DNA of 36,836 bases, taken from NCBI GenBank assembly GCA_005787785.1, contig SXZT01000132.1:1-36836 (forward strand), in the 5' to 3' direction. This DNA comes from Actinomycetota bacterium (GTDB taxonomy: Bacteria; Actinomycetota; Acidimicrobiia; Acidimicrobiales; Ilumatobacteraceae). This document shows positions 24,171-31,630 of the stretch, one piece after another (within the stretch, counting starts at the first letter, position 1; the number at the start of each line of letters is the position of its first letter). A model generated the notes under the pieces. The model worked only from the letters and a program-made list of their open reading frames with translations, was not told where the DNA came from and searched no databases. Made by a program: the position numbers and the translations under genes.

Positions 24171-25427
24171 ATGGAACTCGAGGCCGGCGCCCTCGTCGCC
24201 GGCGGCGATGCAATCGGTCGGATGCCGAGCGGCAAGGTGATCTTCGTCGACGGGGCGCTACCGGGCGAGCGGGTCGAGGTGGTCCTCACCGACACCCGCA
24301 AGGACTACGCGCGCGCAACGGTGACGCGCGTGATCGAGGCGTCGTCCGGGAGGGTTGCGCCGCCCTGTCCGCACGTCGTGCAGGGCTGTGGTGGGTGCAG
24401 ATGGCAACACCTGTCGGCCGACGCGCAATACGAAGCCAAGGTCCGCATCGCCGTCGAATCGCTGTCCCGTATCGCGCGCATTCCCGTCTCCGACGATTTT
24501 GTGGCGCGCGCCGCCAGCGGTGTGCAAGTCCCCCCATCGGGGTACCGCACCACCATTCGACTCGCCTTCGACTCCGAAGGCCGACCTGGTTTCCGCGAAC
24601 GCTCGAGCAACAAAGTCGTCGCGATCGAAGAGTGTCTCGTCGCACACCCGTTGCTGCAGTCGGCGATCGCGTCACTCTCGGTGCGCCGTGGAAGCAACGT
24701 CGAAGTGACTGTGCGCTGCAGCACGACCACCGGCGTCGTTGGTGCGGTCGTGCACGGAGATGAAACCGAGGTGCGCGGGCTCGAACGCGTCGATGTCGTG
24801 GGTGACGGGGCACGTCTCGTCGAGACGGTTCACGGAACAGACCTCGTCGTGTCGATGGGGTCTTTCTTTCAGTCGGGCCAGCTCGCAGCCGAGGTGCTGG
24901 TCGACACGGTCCGGCGCATCGCGGGCCCCGAGGCGCTGAGTGGTGCTTTCGGGCAGGTTGTCGATGCCTACGGGGGAGTGGGGCTGTTCTCGGCGACGAT
25001 CGTGCCCGCGCACGTTGCCGTCACTCTCGTCGAGTCGAATCCCTTCGCCGTGGCAGATGCGCGGCACAACCTCGTCAACCATCGCGCAACCGTCGTCGAA
25101 TCGCTCTTCGAAGATTGGCAACCGCAGCCCGCCGGTCTCGTCCTCGTCGACCCCGCCCGCACGGGCCTCGGATCTCCGGGCGTGTCGACGCTCGTCGCCA
25201 CCCGTGCACCCGTGATCGTGCTCGTCAGTTGCGATGCCGCTTCCGGCGCGCGCGATGCCCGGCTGCTCGCCGAGGCGGGTTACGAACTCGACGACCTCGT
25301 GGTTCTCGATCTTTTTCCCCACACCCACCACCTCGAGATGGTGATGCGTTTCCGTCAATCGAGGGTGGCCGACGAGAGCCGGTCGGTCACAAGATTCGTC
25401 GGAGGAGTCGTTCCACCCGCTGCATGA
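24171..25427 (+). CDS. RNA m5U methyltransferase, TrmA/RlmD family
   Basis: This 418-residue SAM-dependent enzyme methylates C5 of uridine in rRNA or tRNA. An N-terminal TRAM-like OB domain covers about residues 1-60. A 4Fe-4S cluster motif is formed by Cys66, Cys73 and Cys76, with Cys155 as the likely fourth ligand. The SAM domain contains VDAYGGVGLFSATI, then VLVDPARTGLG. The catalytic Cys is in LVSCDAASGARD, and the general-base Glu is in the FPHTHHLEMVMRF end motif. Whether it modifies tRNA U54 or rRNA cannot be told from sequence alone. Its 3' end overlaps the opposing quinone reductase gene by 41 bp. Confidence 0.92.
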   Translation: MELEAGALVAGGDAIGRMPSGKVIFVDGALPGERVEVVLTDTRKDYARATVTRVIEASSGRVAPPCPHVVQGCGGCRWQHLSADAQYEAKVRIAVESLSRIARIPVSDDFVARAASGVQVPPSGYRTTIRLAFDSEGRPGFRERSSNKVVAIEECLVAHPLLQSAIASLSVRRGSNVEVTVRCSTTTGVVGAVVHGDETEVRGLERVDVVGDGARLVETVHGTDLVVSMGSFFQSGQLAAEVLVDTVRRIAGPEALSGAFGQVVDAYGGVGLFSATIVPAHVAVTLVESNPFAVADARHNLVNHRATVVESLFEDWQPQPAGLVLVDPARTGLGSPGVSTLVATRAPVIVLVSCDAASGARDARLLAEAGYELDDLVVLDLFPHTHHLEMVMRFRQSRVADESRSVTRFVGGVVPPAA

Positions 25428-25983
25428 AGCGGTCGCGTTCGAAGCGGGTCGAGTGATCGAGCGAGTAGAGGGCAACCCAGCGGGCACGGCAGCGCCACGA
25501 GCACAACCGCCGCACGCTACGCACGATCGTTGCACGACCTGCCTGCCCACACATGAGATTCACCGTGCGTGACCGACCATGGGTGGTGATGGCGATGATG
25601 CGCGTGACGTTGCGCAATGCGGGCATCGCGTGTCCGCTCGATTCGTCGAGATTCCACGCGACTCCGTTGGCGAGAACGCGGTCGACCCAACCCTTCAGCA
25701 CCGCCGGTTGGCCCGACCACCACGTCGGATAAACAAAGACGAGCGTGTCGCACCACGCGACGTCGTCGAAGTACGGGCCGAGGTGCGGCTTCGACTCCGG
25801 TGCGGCGCCGCGCAACGTCCATTCGTTGGCCGACACGACGGGGGAGAACCCGCGCGCATACAAGTCGTGCAAACGCACGTCGGCCCCGCGACCCTCCGCG
25901 ACGCGCAGGACGAGGTCGCGCAGCGCTGCCGAAAAACTCGCCTCGTCTGGATGCGCGAAGACTATGAGAACCCGTCGGGTCAC
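25387..25983 (-). CDS. Flavodoxin-fold NAD(P)H quinone oxidoreductase (second of pair)
   Basis: This 198-residue protein is of the NQO1/MdaB (Flavodoxin_2) type: RVLIVFAHPDEASFSAAL at the N-terminus, LHDLYARGF, then VFVYPTWWSGQPAVLKGWVDRVLANGVAW near residue 85, the FMN/NADPH-binding WW motif. Likely reaction: two-electron reduction of quinones by a bound flavin. It starts at GTG 25983 overlapping the upstream paralogue's stop by 4 nt, so the pair is one operon. The C-terminal 60 residues are unusually Arg/Cys-rich (VRRLCSWRCRARW). The coding end is antisense to the RNA methyltransferase gene. Confidence 0.88.
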   Translation of the reverse strand: MTRRVLIVFAHPDEASFSAALRDLVLRVAEGRGADVRLHDLYARGFSPVVSANEWTLRGAAPESKPHLGPYFDDVAWCDTLVFVYPTWWSGQPAVLKGWVDRVLANGVAWNLDESSGHAMPALRNVTRIIAITTHGRSRTVNLMCGQAGRATIVRSVRRLCSWRCRARWVALYSLDHSTRFERDRFMQRVERLLRRIL

Positions 25984-26567
25984 CGCAGCGCCGCCAGTCG
26001 CTCGCCGGTCCGGCGCAGGAATCGAGCCCGCTTCTCGTCGTTCGTCGCGGCCTCACCGGGGCCGGCCCAGCACACGAGGGTTCGCGTGCGCAAACCCGTG
26101 GCGCGTCGCAGTGACCTGCCGAATGCGCGTGCCAAGTGCCGGGTCGACCGCTGAGGGAAGTGTCCCGGGGGCTCGGCGGCGGTCACGACGGCAATGTTGC
26201 GCACGTGACGCAGTCCGGGGCTGACGCGCCCCGTGTCTGCAAGATCGAATGCCACACCCGGCGCGAGAACCCTGTCGAAAAAGCCCTTCAGCATGGATGG
26301 TGGTCCCGACCACCACATGGGAAACACGAAGGCGATCACTTCGGCCTCGCGAACGAGGTCGGCGTACCTTGCGTTGGCGACGGTGGGCTGCGACGTGGGG
26401 TAGGTGCGCCACTCATCGCACGTCATGGCGGCTTCGAAGTTCTCGCGGTAAAGGTCGACCACGTTCACCTCGTGGCCCGCCGCGACAAGACCGTCGACCG
26501 TGACGTCGAGCAATTCACGGGCGAACTGATCGGGCTTCGGATGGGTGAAGACGACGAGCGCGGTCAC
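25980..26567 (-). CDS. Flavodoxin-fold NAD(P)H quinone oxidoreductase (first of pair)
   Basis: This 195-residue paralogue of the next gene has the same motif order: TALVVFTHPKPDQFAREL, VDLYRENFEA, and FVFPMWWSGPPSMLKGFFDRVLAPGVAF. The GTG at 26567 is the start because it abuts the first beta strand and has a TAGAGT hexamer 7 nt upstream; longer reading frames would extend into the divergent kinase gene. Tandem duplication of this family suggests two partners or substrates, but nothing here names them. Confidence 0.88.
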   Translation of the reverse strand: MTALVVFTHPKPDQFARELLDVTVDGLVAAGHEVNVVDLYRENFEAAMTCDEWRTYPTSQPTVANARYADLVREAEVIAFVFPMWWSGPPSMLKGFFDRVLAPGVAFDLADTGRVSPGLRHVRNIAVVTAAEPPGHFPQRSTRHLARAFGRSLRRATGLRTRTLVCWAGPGEAATNDEKRARFLRRTGERLAALR

Positions 26568-26574
26568 TGCCCCC

Positions 26575-26580
26575 ACTCTA
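26575..26580 (-). promoter_or_regulatory. -10 hexamer, probable leaderless promoter of quinone reductase operon
   Basis: On the minus strand TAGAGT lies 7 nt before the GTG at 26567. Confidence 0.5.
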
Positions 26581-26599
26581 CGAAGCCCGTGACCTGGAC

Positions 26600-26605
26600 T
26601 ACCCT
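26600..26605 (+). promoter_or_regulatory. Possible -10 hexamer of the APH-fold kinase gene
   Basis: TACCCT lies 20 nt before the GTG at 26626, with a GGGGGGTGA Shine-Dalgarno-like run (26612-26620) in between. This gene looks leadered rather than leaderless. Confidence 0.35.
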
Positions 26606-26625
26606 TGCTTTGGGGGGTGAGTGCT

Positions 26626-27681
26626 GTGGGGGCTGCACCGCGCGACGTGAGTGACATTTCCGCTGAGTGGCTGGCCGGTGTGATGGGCTGCCGGGTCGAC
26701 GACTTCGACGTCGAGGTCATCGGCGCCGGGATCGGTTTCATGGGCCAACTTGCCCGCGTGCGGCTGGTCGCACGCGACGTGCCGGCATCGCTCGTCGTGA
26801 AGATGCCCTCGTCGGACCCCGGTGCGCAGATGATCGGTGGGATGATGCGGGTGTGGGAGCGAGAACATCGCTTTTACATGGAGGTTGCGCCGAGGGTGCG
26901 GTCCGTGCGATTGCCGCACTGCATCCATTCGGGAACAGATCCGTTCGTGCTCGTTCTCGAGGATCTTTCGCCGGCGGCTCCGGGCGACCAGGTGGTGGGT
27001 CCGACGCCCGAACAGGCACGCACCGTCATCGACACCGCGGCCGCGCTGCACGCGGAGTGGATGAATCATCCTGCTCTCGCAAGTCTGGATTGGATGCCCG
27101 ATCTCAACGATCCCTCGACGGGCATAATCGCACAGTTGTTCCCTGTCGGCTGGCCGACGTTCCTCGCGCGCTACGCCGACAGCCTTCCCGAGCGGGTTCT
27201 GCGATGGTGCGAAGCTTTCGTGCCGCGCATCGTCGATTGGATCCACACCTACGACGATTGGCCGACGACGTTGATCCACGGTGACTTCCGGCTCGACAAC
27301 ATGTTCTTCGACGACCGTGGCGGGATGACTCTCATCGACTGGCAATTGGCAATGCGCGCCCCGAGCACCACCGACCTCGTCTACTTCATTGGCACAAACC
27401 TGCCGACCGACACCCGCCGTGCGATGACGGACGAACTCATTGATCGCTATTGCGAAGGTCTGCGTCGCGGAGGCGTCCACGCCGAGTGGGCCGACCGTGA
27501 ACGAATCATGAGGGGACTGACCGAAGGAGTGCTCTTCTATTGCACGTCTTTCGCCGCGAGTATCCTTTCACTTGACCAAGCCAACGAACGCGGTGCAGCC
27601 TTGATGGACTCGCTCGTTCGCCGCGCGTTTTCCGCAGCCGACGATCTGGATGCCGGTGCGCTTCTTGGACTCGACGGCTGA
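26626..27681 (+). CDS. Aminoglycoside-phosphotransferase-fold kinase
   Basis: This protein of about 351 residues has the APH/ecdysteroid-kinase-like fold. The catalytic loop is TLIHGDFRLDNMFF (HGDxxxxN) and the metal-binding motif is LIDWQLAMR. An N-lobe ATP-binding Lys is seen in SLVVKMPSS, and a FVLVLEDLSP hinge follows. Substrates of this family are small molecules with hydroxyls, from sugars to antibiotics or steroids; nothing here identifies which. GTG 26626 is chosen for the GGGGGGTGA element 5 nt upstream; GTG 26617 and TTG 26605 are alternatives. It diverges from the quinone reductase operon. Confidence 0.85.
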   Translation: MGAAPRDVSDISAEWLAGVMGCRVDDFDVEVIGAGIGFMGQLARVRLVARDVPASLVVKMPSSDPGAQMIGGMMRVWEREHRFYMEVAPRVRSVRLPHCIHSGTDPFVLVLEDLSPAAPGDQVVGPTPEQARTVIDTAAALHAEWMNHPALASLDWMPDLNDPSTGIIAQLFPVGWPTFLARYADSLPERVLRWCEAFVPRIVDWIHTYDDWPTTLIHGDFRLDNMFFDDRGGMTLIDWQLAMRAPSTTDLVYFIGTNLPTDTRRAMTDELIDRYCEGLRRGGVHAEWADRERIMRGLTEGVLFYCTSFAASILSLDQANERGAALMDSLVRRAFSAADDLDAGALLGLDG

Positions 27682-27688
27682 AAAGTTC

Positions 27689-27694
27689 TAGATT
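27689..27694 (+). promoter_or_regulatory. -10 hexamer, probable leaderless promoter of pentapeptide lipoprotein gene
   Basis: TAGATT lies 8 nt before the ATG at 27703, in a 21-bp gap. The same hexamer is used by the I78-like lipoprotein gene. Confidence 0.45.
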
Positions 27695-27702
27695 GGCGAC
27701 TC

Positions 27703-28248
27703 ATGTCCTGCCGGCGAGTGTTTCGTGTTTCCATCGGCCTGCTCGTCGTGACATTGGTGCTGACCCCCCTCGTTGGCTGTGGTCCACCGACGCGTAAGGC
27801 ACGCGTGCCCTTCCCCACCGTGCCTGATCCGCTTGCAGAGACGGGTGCCGAGCGCGATGTCGAAGGAGTGACGGCGGGGCCGGGAGCGGATCTTTCCGGA
27901 CTTGACCTGACGCGTGAGGATTTCTCGGGCCTTGACTTGTCGGGCGCGAACCTCGAAGGTGCAGTCATCGCACGGTCGTGGTTGTCTCGTTCGAAGTTTG
28001 TCGGCGCAAATCTCGCCGGCGCCGATGCCATTGCAGTCAACGCCTACCGCACCGACTTCACCAACGCGGACCTCACGAACGCCAGTTTCGTCGGTGCGAA
28101 TCTGGAAGAGGCGATCCTTACGGGGGCCAAACTGGACGGCGCCGACTTCTCGTTCACGTACCTGCGGGGCGCCGTACTGGATGAGGGTGCGACGTCCGCC
28201 GCGAATTTCGCTGGCGCCACCATGCCGGATGGCACAATCGGGAATTGA
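27703..28248 (+). CDS. Pentapeptide-repeat lipoprotein (small)
   Basis: This 181-residue protein has a lipoprotein signal (basic CRRVFR, hydrophobic core, lipobox LVGC, Cys26), a short Pro-rich spacer, and then about 20 pentapeptide repeats of the A(D/N)LXX type from residue 65 to 175 (ADLSGLDLTREDF, GANLEGA, NADLTNASFVGANL, ADFSFTYLRGA). Such repeats fold as a right-handed four-sided beta helix. The location outside the membrane is inferred from the lipobox; pentapeptide proteins are more often cytosolic. A larger lipoprotein of the same type lies 3.4 kb downstream. The stop overlaps the start of the next gene. Confidence 0.85.
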   Translation: MSCRRVFRVSIGLLVVTLVLTPLVGCGPPTRKARVPFPTVPDPLAETGAERDVEGVTAGPGADLSGLDLTREDFSGLDLSGANLEGAVIARSWLSRSKFVGANLAGADAIAVNAYRTDFTNADLTNASFVGANLEEAILTGAKLDGADFSFTYLRGAVLDEGATSAANFAGATMPDGTIGN

Positions 28249-28921
28249 GTTGCGTCGGTGCACGGTTGGCGCGATTGTCTGCGTCGTCGCGGCCACCGCG
28301 GCGATCCCACTCGGTAACGCCAGACCTGGGCTTGCGAAGTCGAGCCCATGTGCTGCGGTGCGCAACGTCGTTCTGCCCTCCGATGAACTCGGCCTGATTA
28401 TCGTCCAACGCCAGATTCTCGCTTGCGTCCGCCATCTTCAGCGCTATACGTACGGGCAGGGTCGCAAGCAAGAGTGCATTCCATTTGCGAATGCGCTCAT
28501 GAACATCCTGCGTCCCGCGCTGAAAGACCGTGTCATCGGCCAATCTCGTCCGCACAACGCCGGCAACTTCACCGAGGCGCTGCGGTGGCGGAAACTCCTT
28601 TTTGCCCGCGACCGATCGACGGGTCTTCCAGAGCGTCCGCGCGATCTTGGCTCGCGGCCCGCGTTCGTCTGGTGGGACACCAATCAGAAGACCGAAGGGC
28701 ACGTCGGCGTCTACATCGGTGGGGGCCTCTTCGTCGACAGTTACGTCGGCTACGAACTTGCGAAGCTGTCGAACGACGAAATGGCTGCGATCACCGACCC
28801 ATCGCGTTGGTCGTGGACCGTGAAGCCGGGTCCACAGCGCCGCGTGCCGTGGCCCGAAGGCCACTGGCCTCGCGAGCGGGTGAACGACGGGTTCTCAGTC
28901 GTTCGCGTTCGCGGTGCCTGA
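28229..28921 (+). CDS. Secreted protein, possible NlpC/P60- or CHAP-like hydrolase
   Basis: This is a 230-residue exported protein. A candidate Cys in QECIPFANALMN near residue 83 and a His in GHVGVYIGGGLFVDS near residue 165 follow the Cys-helix then His-strand order of NlpC/P60 and CHAP peptidoglycan hydrolases. The match is at motif level only, and the third catalytic residue is not obvious. The ATG at 28229 overlaps the pentapeptide gene by 20 nt. A TTG at 28250, 1 nt after that gene's stop, gives a more typical signal peptide beginning MRRCTVG and may be the true start. Coupling to the pentapeptide lipoprotein suggests a shared envelope role. Confidence 0.65.
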   Translation: MAQSGIELRRCTVGAIVCVVAATAAIPLGNARPGLAKSSPCAAVRNVVLPSDELGLIIVQRQILACVRHLQRYTYGQGRKQECIPFANALMNILRPALKDRVIGQSRPHNAGNFTEALRWRKLLFARDRSTGLPERPRDLGSRPAFVWWDTNQKTEGHVGVYIGGGLFVDSYVGYELAKLSNDEMAAITDPSRWSWTVKPGPQRRVPWPEGHWPRERVNDGFSVVRVRGA

Positions 28922-29773
28922 CACAACCTTTGCGCGGCGACCGATGGCGACCCCCGAAATGATCGAGATCACGCCGATCACGACCCATGCGATGCCGACG
29001 GTGCGAAACGGCGAAAGAAGGGAATCGGCGACGACGGGTACGGCGGCGTTTGCAAATCTGTCCGTCTCGTCGACCGACGACGCCACCGCCGAACGCACCG
29101 CCCCGGCGGCGACAAGGTCGACGACGCCGAGAACGATCATCGTGATGCCGCCGAAGAGCAGGGCTCCGCGCTTCGACCGCGACCAGCGTGCGTAAAGGGC
29201 ACCCGCTGCAAGTGTCAACAACAAGGCGATCCAGAAAAGAGAGTTGAGGCCGTCCTTGATCGACTTCAGGTCGGGGCCGTCGTTCATCGGTTCGAGTTCG
29301 AGGCCCTTCCAGTCGTCAACTTCCTGCTGCAAGTTCGAAAACTCAGGGTCAACTTCGACCAAGGCATCGACCAGGTCGCCAACCACTGCCTTTGCTTGGA
29401 CAACCTGTGTCTCGTCGACGCCGTTCACGAAGAAGTCGTACACCTCGTCCGAAATGTCACCGACCTTTGCCATGAACTCGTCGTTCGCAACCAATTCGTC
29501 GAGCTTGGTGCTGATCGTCGACTCCAATTCATCGAACCTCGCCAAGTCCTCGGCCGACGCACCTTCGGTCAACTTCTCGATGAAGAAGCGCGCCGCTTCA
29601 TCGCGAACCTCTTTGTTTTCCGTCAATGCGGTGACGGTCTTGCTTGCGGGGCTTCCCGCACCCACCGACAGCCACGTCGGCAGGGTGACCGATAGGACGA
29701 ATGCGAACAGGACGAAGAGGATGCCGAACAGCACGGCGAACCCTCGTTTCGCCTTGAAAAAGTACCCGGCCAC
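28895..29773 (-). CDS. Membrane protein with helical extracytoplasmic insertion
   Basis: I do not recognise a specific family for this 292-residue protein. One membrane helix is at residues 10-35, followed by an acidic, mostly helical region (about 45-185, rich in Glu, Asp and Val), and three more membrane helices near 185-205, 215-235 and 260-280. The tail is basic (GRRAKV) and thus likely cytosolic. GTG start with TAACGT 6 nt upstream. Its 3' end overlaps the opposing NlpC-like gene by 27 bp. Confidence 0.8.
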   Translation of the reverse strand: MAGYFFKAKRGFAVLFGILFVLFAFVLSVTLPTWLSVGAGSPASKTVTALTENKEVRDEAARFFIEKLTEGASAEDLARFDELESTISTKLDELVANDEFMAKVGDISDEVYDFFVNGVDETQVVQAKAVVGDLVDALVEVDPEFSNLQQEVDDWKGLELEPMNDGPDLKSIKDGLNSLFWIALLLTLAAGALYARWSRSKRGALLFGGITMIVLGVVDLVAAGAVRSAVASSVDETDRFANAAVPVVADSLLSPFRTVGIAWVVIGVISIISGVAIGRRAKVVSGTANAND

Positions 29774-29779
29774 GTGGGG

Positions 29780-29785
29780 ACGTTA
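29780..29785 (-). promoter_or_regulatory. -10 hexamer, probable leaderless promoter of membrane protein gene
   Basis: On the minus strand TAACGT lies 6 nt before the GTG at 29773, in the 66-bp gap shared with the esterase gene. Confidence 0.5.
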
Positions 29786-29839
29786 GATCAATCAGGGAAC
29801 GGTTGTGTGCGGTCCTGGTGGCGGAACTAAGAAAAAGGC

Positions 29840-30913
29840 ATGAAACGTCGTGCTTTTCTGTCGCTGTCCCTGTTCGTTATCGCCGCGTGCGGCCCGACCG
29901 AAACGGGTTCCCCCGCGAAGGGAGTGGGTGGCGACGCCGTCGAGACGGTCTACGACGTCGGTGTCACGACGGTCATGATCAACGAGTTCATTCCGGCGGA
30001 GGTCTGGTATCCCGCGGTCGACGGTCCCGGGGTCACGGAGGAGTACGACGTGCGCGACTTTGCGCCGTCGATCATCCGTTCGATGCTCACGGGCGATGCT
30101 CCGTCGACGTATTCCTACCCCGCGACGCGCGATGCCGAAGTGGCGGGCGGGCGGTTTCCGGTCGTCCTCTTCAGCCACGGTTTCGGCGGCTTCCGAACGC
30201 AAAGCACCTTCTTGACGGCGCACCTCGCGTCGCGGGGCATGATCGTCATTTCCCCGGATCACCCTTCGCGCGATCTTGCTGCGGCTCTTTCGTCGGGGAC
30301 GTTCGAGACAGACGACCCGCAGGTGCACCTTCTTGAATCGCTGGACTATCTCGTGGGGGACGACACACGCTTTGCGGGTCACGTCGATGCGGATCGTGTG
30401 GCGACGCTCGGACACTCCGCTGGTGGCGGTACGGCACTGGCCGTTGCGGCCGATGATCGGATTGATGGATTCGTCTCGATGGCGTCCGGACGGCTCGGAG
30501 CCGCGGGTGAAGGCAAAATGCCGAACAAGCCTTCGTTCTTTCTTGCCGGGTCTGTTGACGCGATCGTTCCACCGTCTCGAACGGAGGAAGCGTACGCCGC
30601 TGCTGCTGAGCCCGCCGTCTTTTGGACGATCGAAGGTGTCGGCCACAACGGTTTCGACGATCTCTGCACCTTCGGAAACGGACTCGGCATCATCGGTGTG
30701 GCACTTGCTTCCGGACTCGAGCGTCTCCTCGAGATGCAGCCGCAAATGAGGTCGCTCGGTGAAGACGGTTGCGTACCGCCGGCACTTCCCGTTGTTGAGA
30801 CGTTCCCCGTCATACGTGACGGAGTGACGTCATGGCTCGAGGCGCTCTTCAATGGTGCACCCTCAGTCCCTGAACCGCCGGAGGGCATCGAGGTTGCCGT
30901 CGCGTCCAAGTAA
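29840..30913 (+). CDS. Lipoprotein alpha/beta hydrolase, PAF-acetylhydrolase-like
   Basis: This 357-residue protein starts with a lipoprotein signal (KRR, hydrophobic core, IAAC lipobox, Cys17). It continues as an alpha/beta hydrolase: VVLFSHGFGGFRTQ for the oxyanion turn, the nucleophile elbow LGHSAGGG with Ser193, an Asp in SVDAIVPPS, and a His in EGVGHNGFDD. The order and the HGFGG/GHSAGG pair resemble platelet-activating-factor acetylhydrolase isoform II and related esterases. It likely hydrolyses esters on the outer face of the membrane; the substrate is unknown. The gene opens a same-strand pair with the RDD gene. Confidence 0.85.
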   Translation: MKRRAFLSLSLFVIAACGPTETGSPAKGVGGDAVETVYDVGVTTVMINEFIPAEVWYPAVDGPGVTEEYDVRDFAPSIIRSMLTGDAPSTYSYPATRDAEVAGGRFPVVLFSHGFGGFRTQSTFLTAHLASRGMIVISPDHPSRDLAAALSSGTFETDDPQVHLLESLDYLVGDDTRFAGHVDADRVATLGHSAGGGTALAVAADDRIDGFVSMASGRLGAAGEGKMPNKPSFFLAGSVDAIVPPSRTEEAYAAAAEPAVFWTIEGVGHNGFDDLCTFGNGLGIIGVALASGLERLLEMQPQMRSLGEDGCVPPALPVVETFPVIRDGVTSWLEALFNGAPSVPEPPEGIEVAVASK

Positions 30914-30926
30914 AAGTCGCCTCGGC

Positions 30927-30932
30927 TACGCT
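30927..30932 (+). promoter_or_regulatory. -10 hexamer, probable leaderless promoter of RDD gene
   Basis: TACGCT lies 6 nt before the ATG at 30939, in the 25-bp gap after the esterase gene. Confidence 0.5.
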
Positions 30933-30938
30933 CTCGAG

Positions 30939-31331
30939 ATGACCACACAATTGCCGCCACCTCCGCCGGTTTCGATTCAGGCAATTACTCCCACGCAACT
31001 TGCCTCCGCCGGTTCGCGGATCGGGGCCGCTCTTCTCGACATTCTCCTCATGATCGTCACGCTCTTCATCGGTTGGCTGATCTGGAGCATCGTCCTCTGG
31101 AAGCAGTCGACCTCGCCCGCGAAGAAGATGCTCGGCATGACGGTCGTCGACGCCAACACGGGTGCGCCGGCGACGATCAAGCAGATGGTCATGCGCGAGG
31201 TCCTCGGCAAATGGGTCGTCGGCTCGGTCGCGGGAATCGTCACGCTGGCCTCGCTCGTCATGTTGTGGGCAACCCCGCGCCGCCAGGCTGTCTGGGATTA
31301 CATCGGCACGACGGTTGTCGTGAAGCGCTAG
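30939..31331 (+). CDS. RDD family membrane protein
   Basis: This 130-residue protein has a Pro-rich cytosolic N-terminus and an RDD-type core: ASAGSRIGAALLDILLMIV (the Arg-x-x-Asp signature with Asp in the first helix), a second helix IGWLIWSIVLW, the SPAKKMLGMTVVDANTG loop, and a third helix. The ending RQAVWDYIGTTVVVKR is typical of the family. RDD proteins are proposed transporters or stress-response factors; the specific role here is unknown. It shares a CTAG with the opposing gene's stop codon. Confidence 0.9.
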   Translation: MTTQLPPPPPVSIQAITPTQLASAGSRIGAALLDILLMIVTLFIGWLIWSIVLWKQSTSPAKKMLGMTVVDANTGAPATIKQMVMREVLGKWVVGSVAGIVTLASLVMLWATPRRQAVWDYIGTTVVVKR

Positions 31332-31531
31332 GGGCGCGCGGCCCGCTTTCGGCGTTTGCGAACCCATTCAAAACCGTCGAGGCTCTTCGCGATCACGAAC
31401 GCAACGATGCAGAGAATCGCGAACCACGTGAGGTACGCGCCACCGCGGCCCGCAGCGGCGAGAAAGATGCCCAACGTCAATCGACGGTTGACCCAGTCGG
31501 CTTTCTGCAGCGGAGGAATTGGGCGGTCCAT
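31328..31531 (-). CDS. Small membrane protein, 67 aa
   Basis: This 67-residue protein has one membrane segment (about residues 37-55, TWFAILCIVAFVIA), a preceding amphipathic stretch, and a strongly basic C-terminal tail (VRKRRKRAARP). No family is recognised. The start is uncertain: ATG 31531 is used; upstream in-frame starts, including GTG in the NILRS region and ATG 31612, would lengthen it by up to 27 residues. It converges on the RDD gene, and the two stop codons occupy the same CTAG. Confidence 0.55.
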   Translation of the reverse strand: MDRPIPPLQKADWVNRRLTLGIFLAAAGRGGAYLTWFAILCIVAFVIAKSLDGFEWVRKRRKRAARP

Positions 31532-31618
31532 GACGTTGAGACCCGAGACGACCGACCGAAGAATATTCACCCTCGTCGGTGTACAAGTTGCTGAATGAAA
31601 CAATCTCGGCACGACGTT

Positions 31619-31624
31619 TACTAT
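31619..31624 (+). promoter_or_regulatory. -10 hexamer, probable leaderless promoter of large pentapeptide lipoprotein gene
   Basis: TACTAT lies 6 nt before the GTG at 31631; no Shine-Dalgarno is present. Confidence 0.55.
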
Positions 31625-31630
31625 TGAAGA

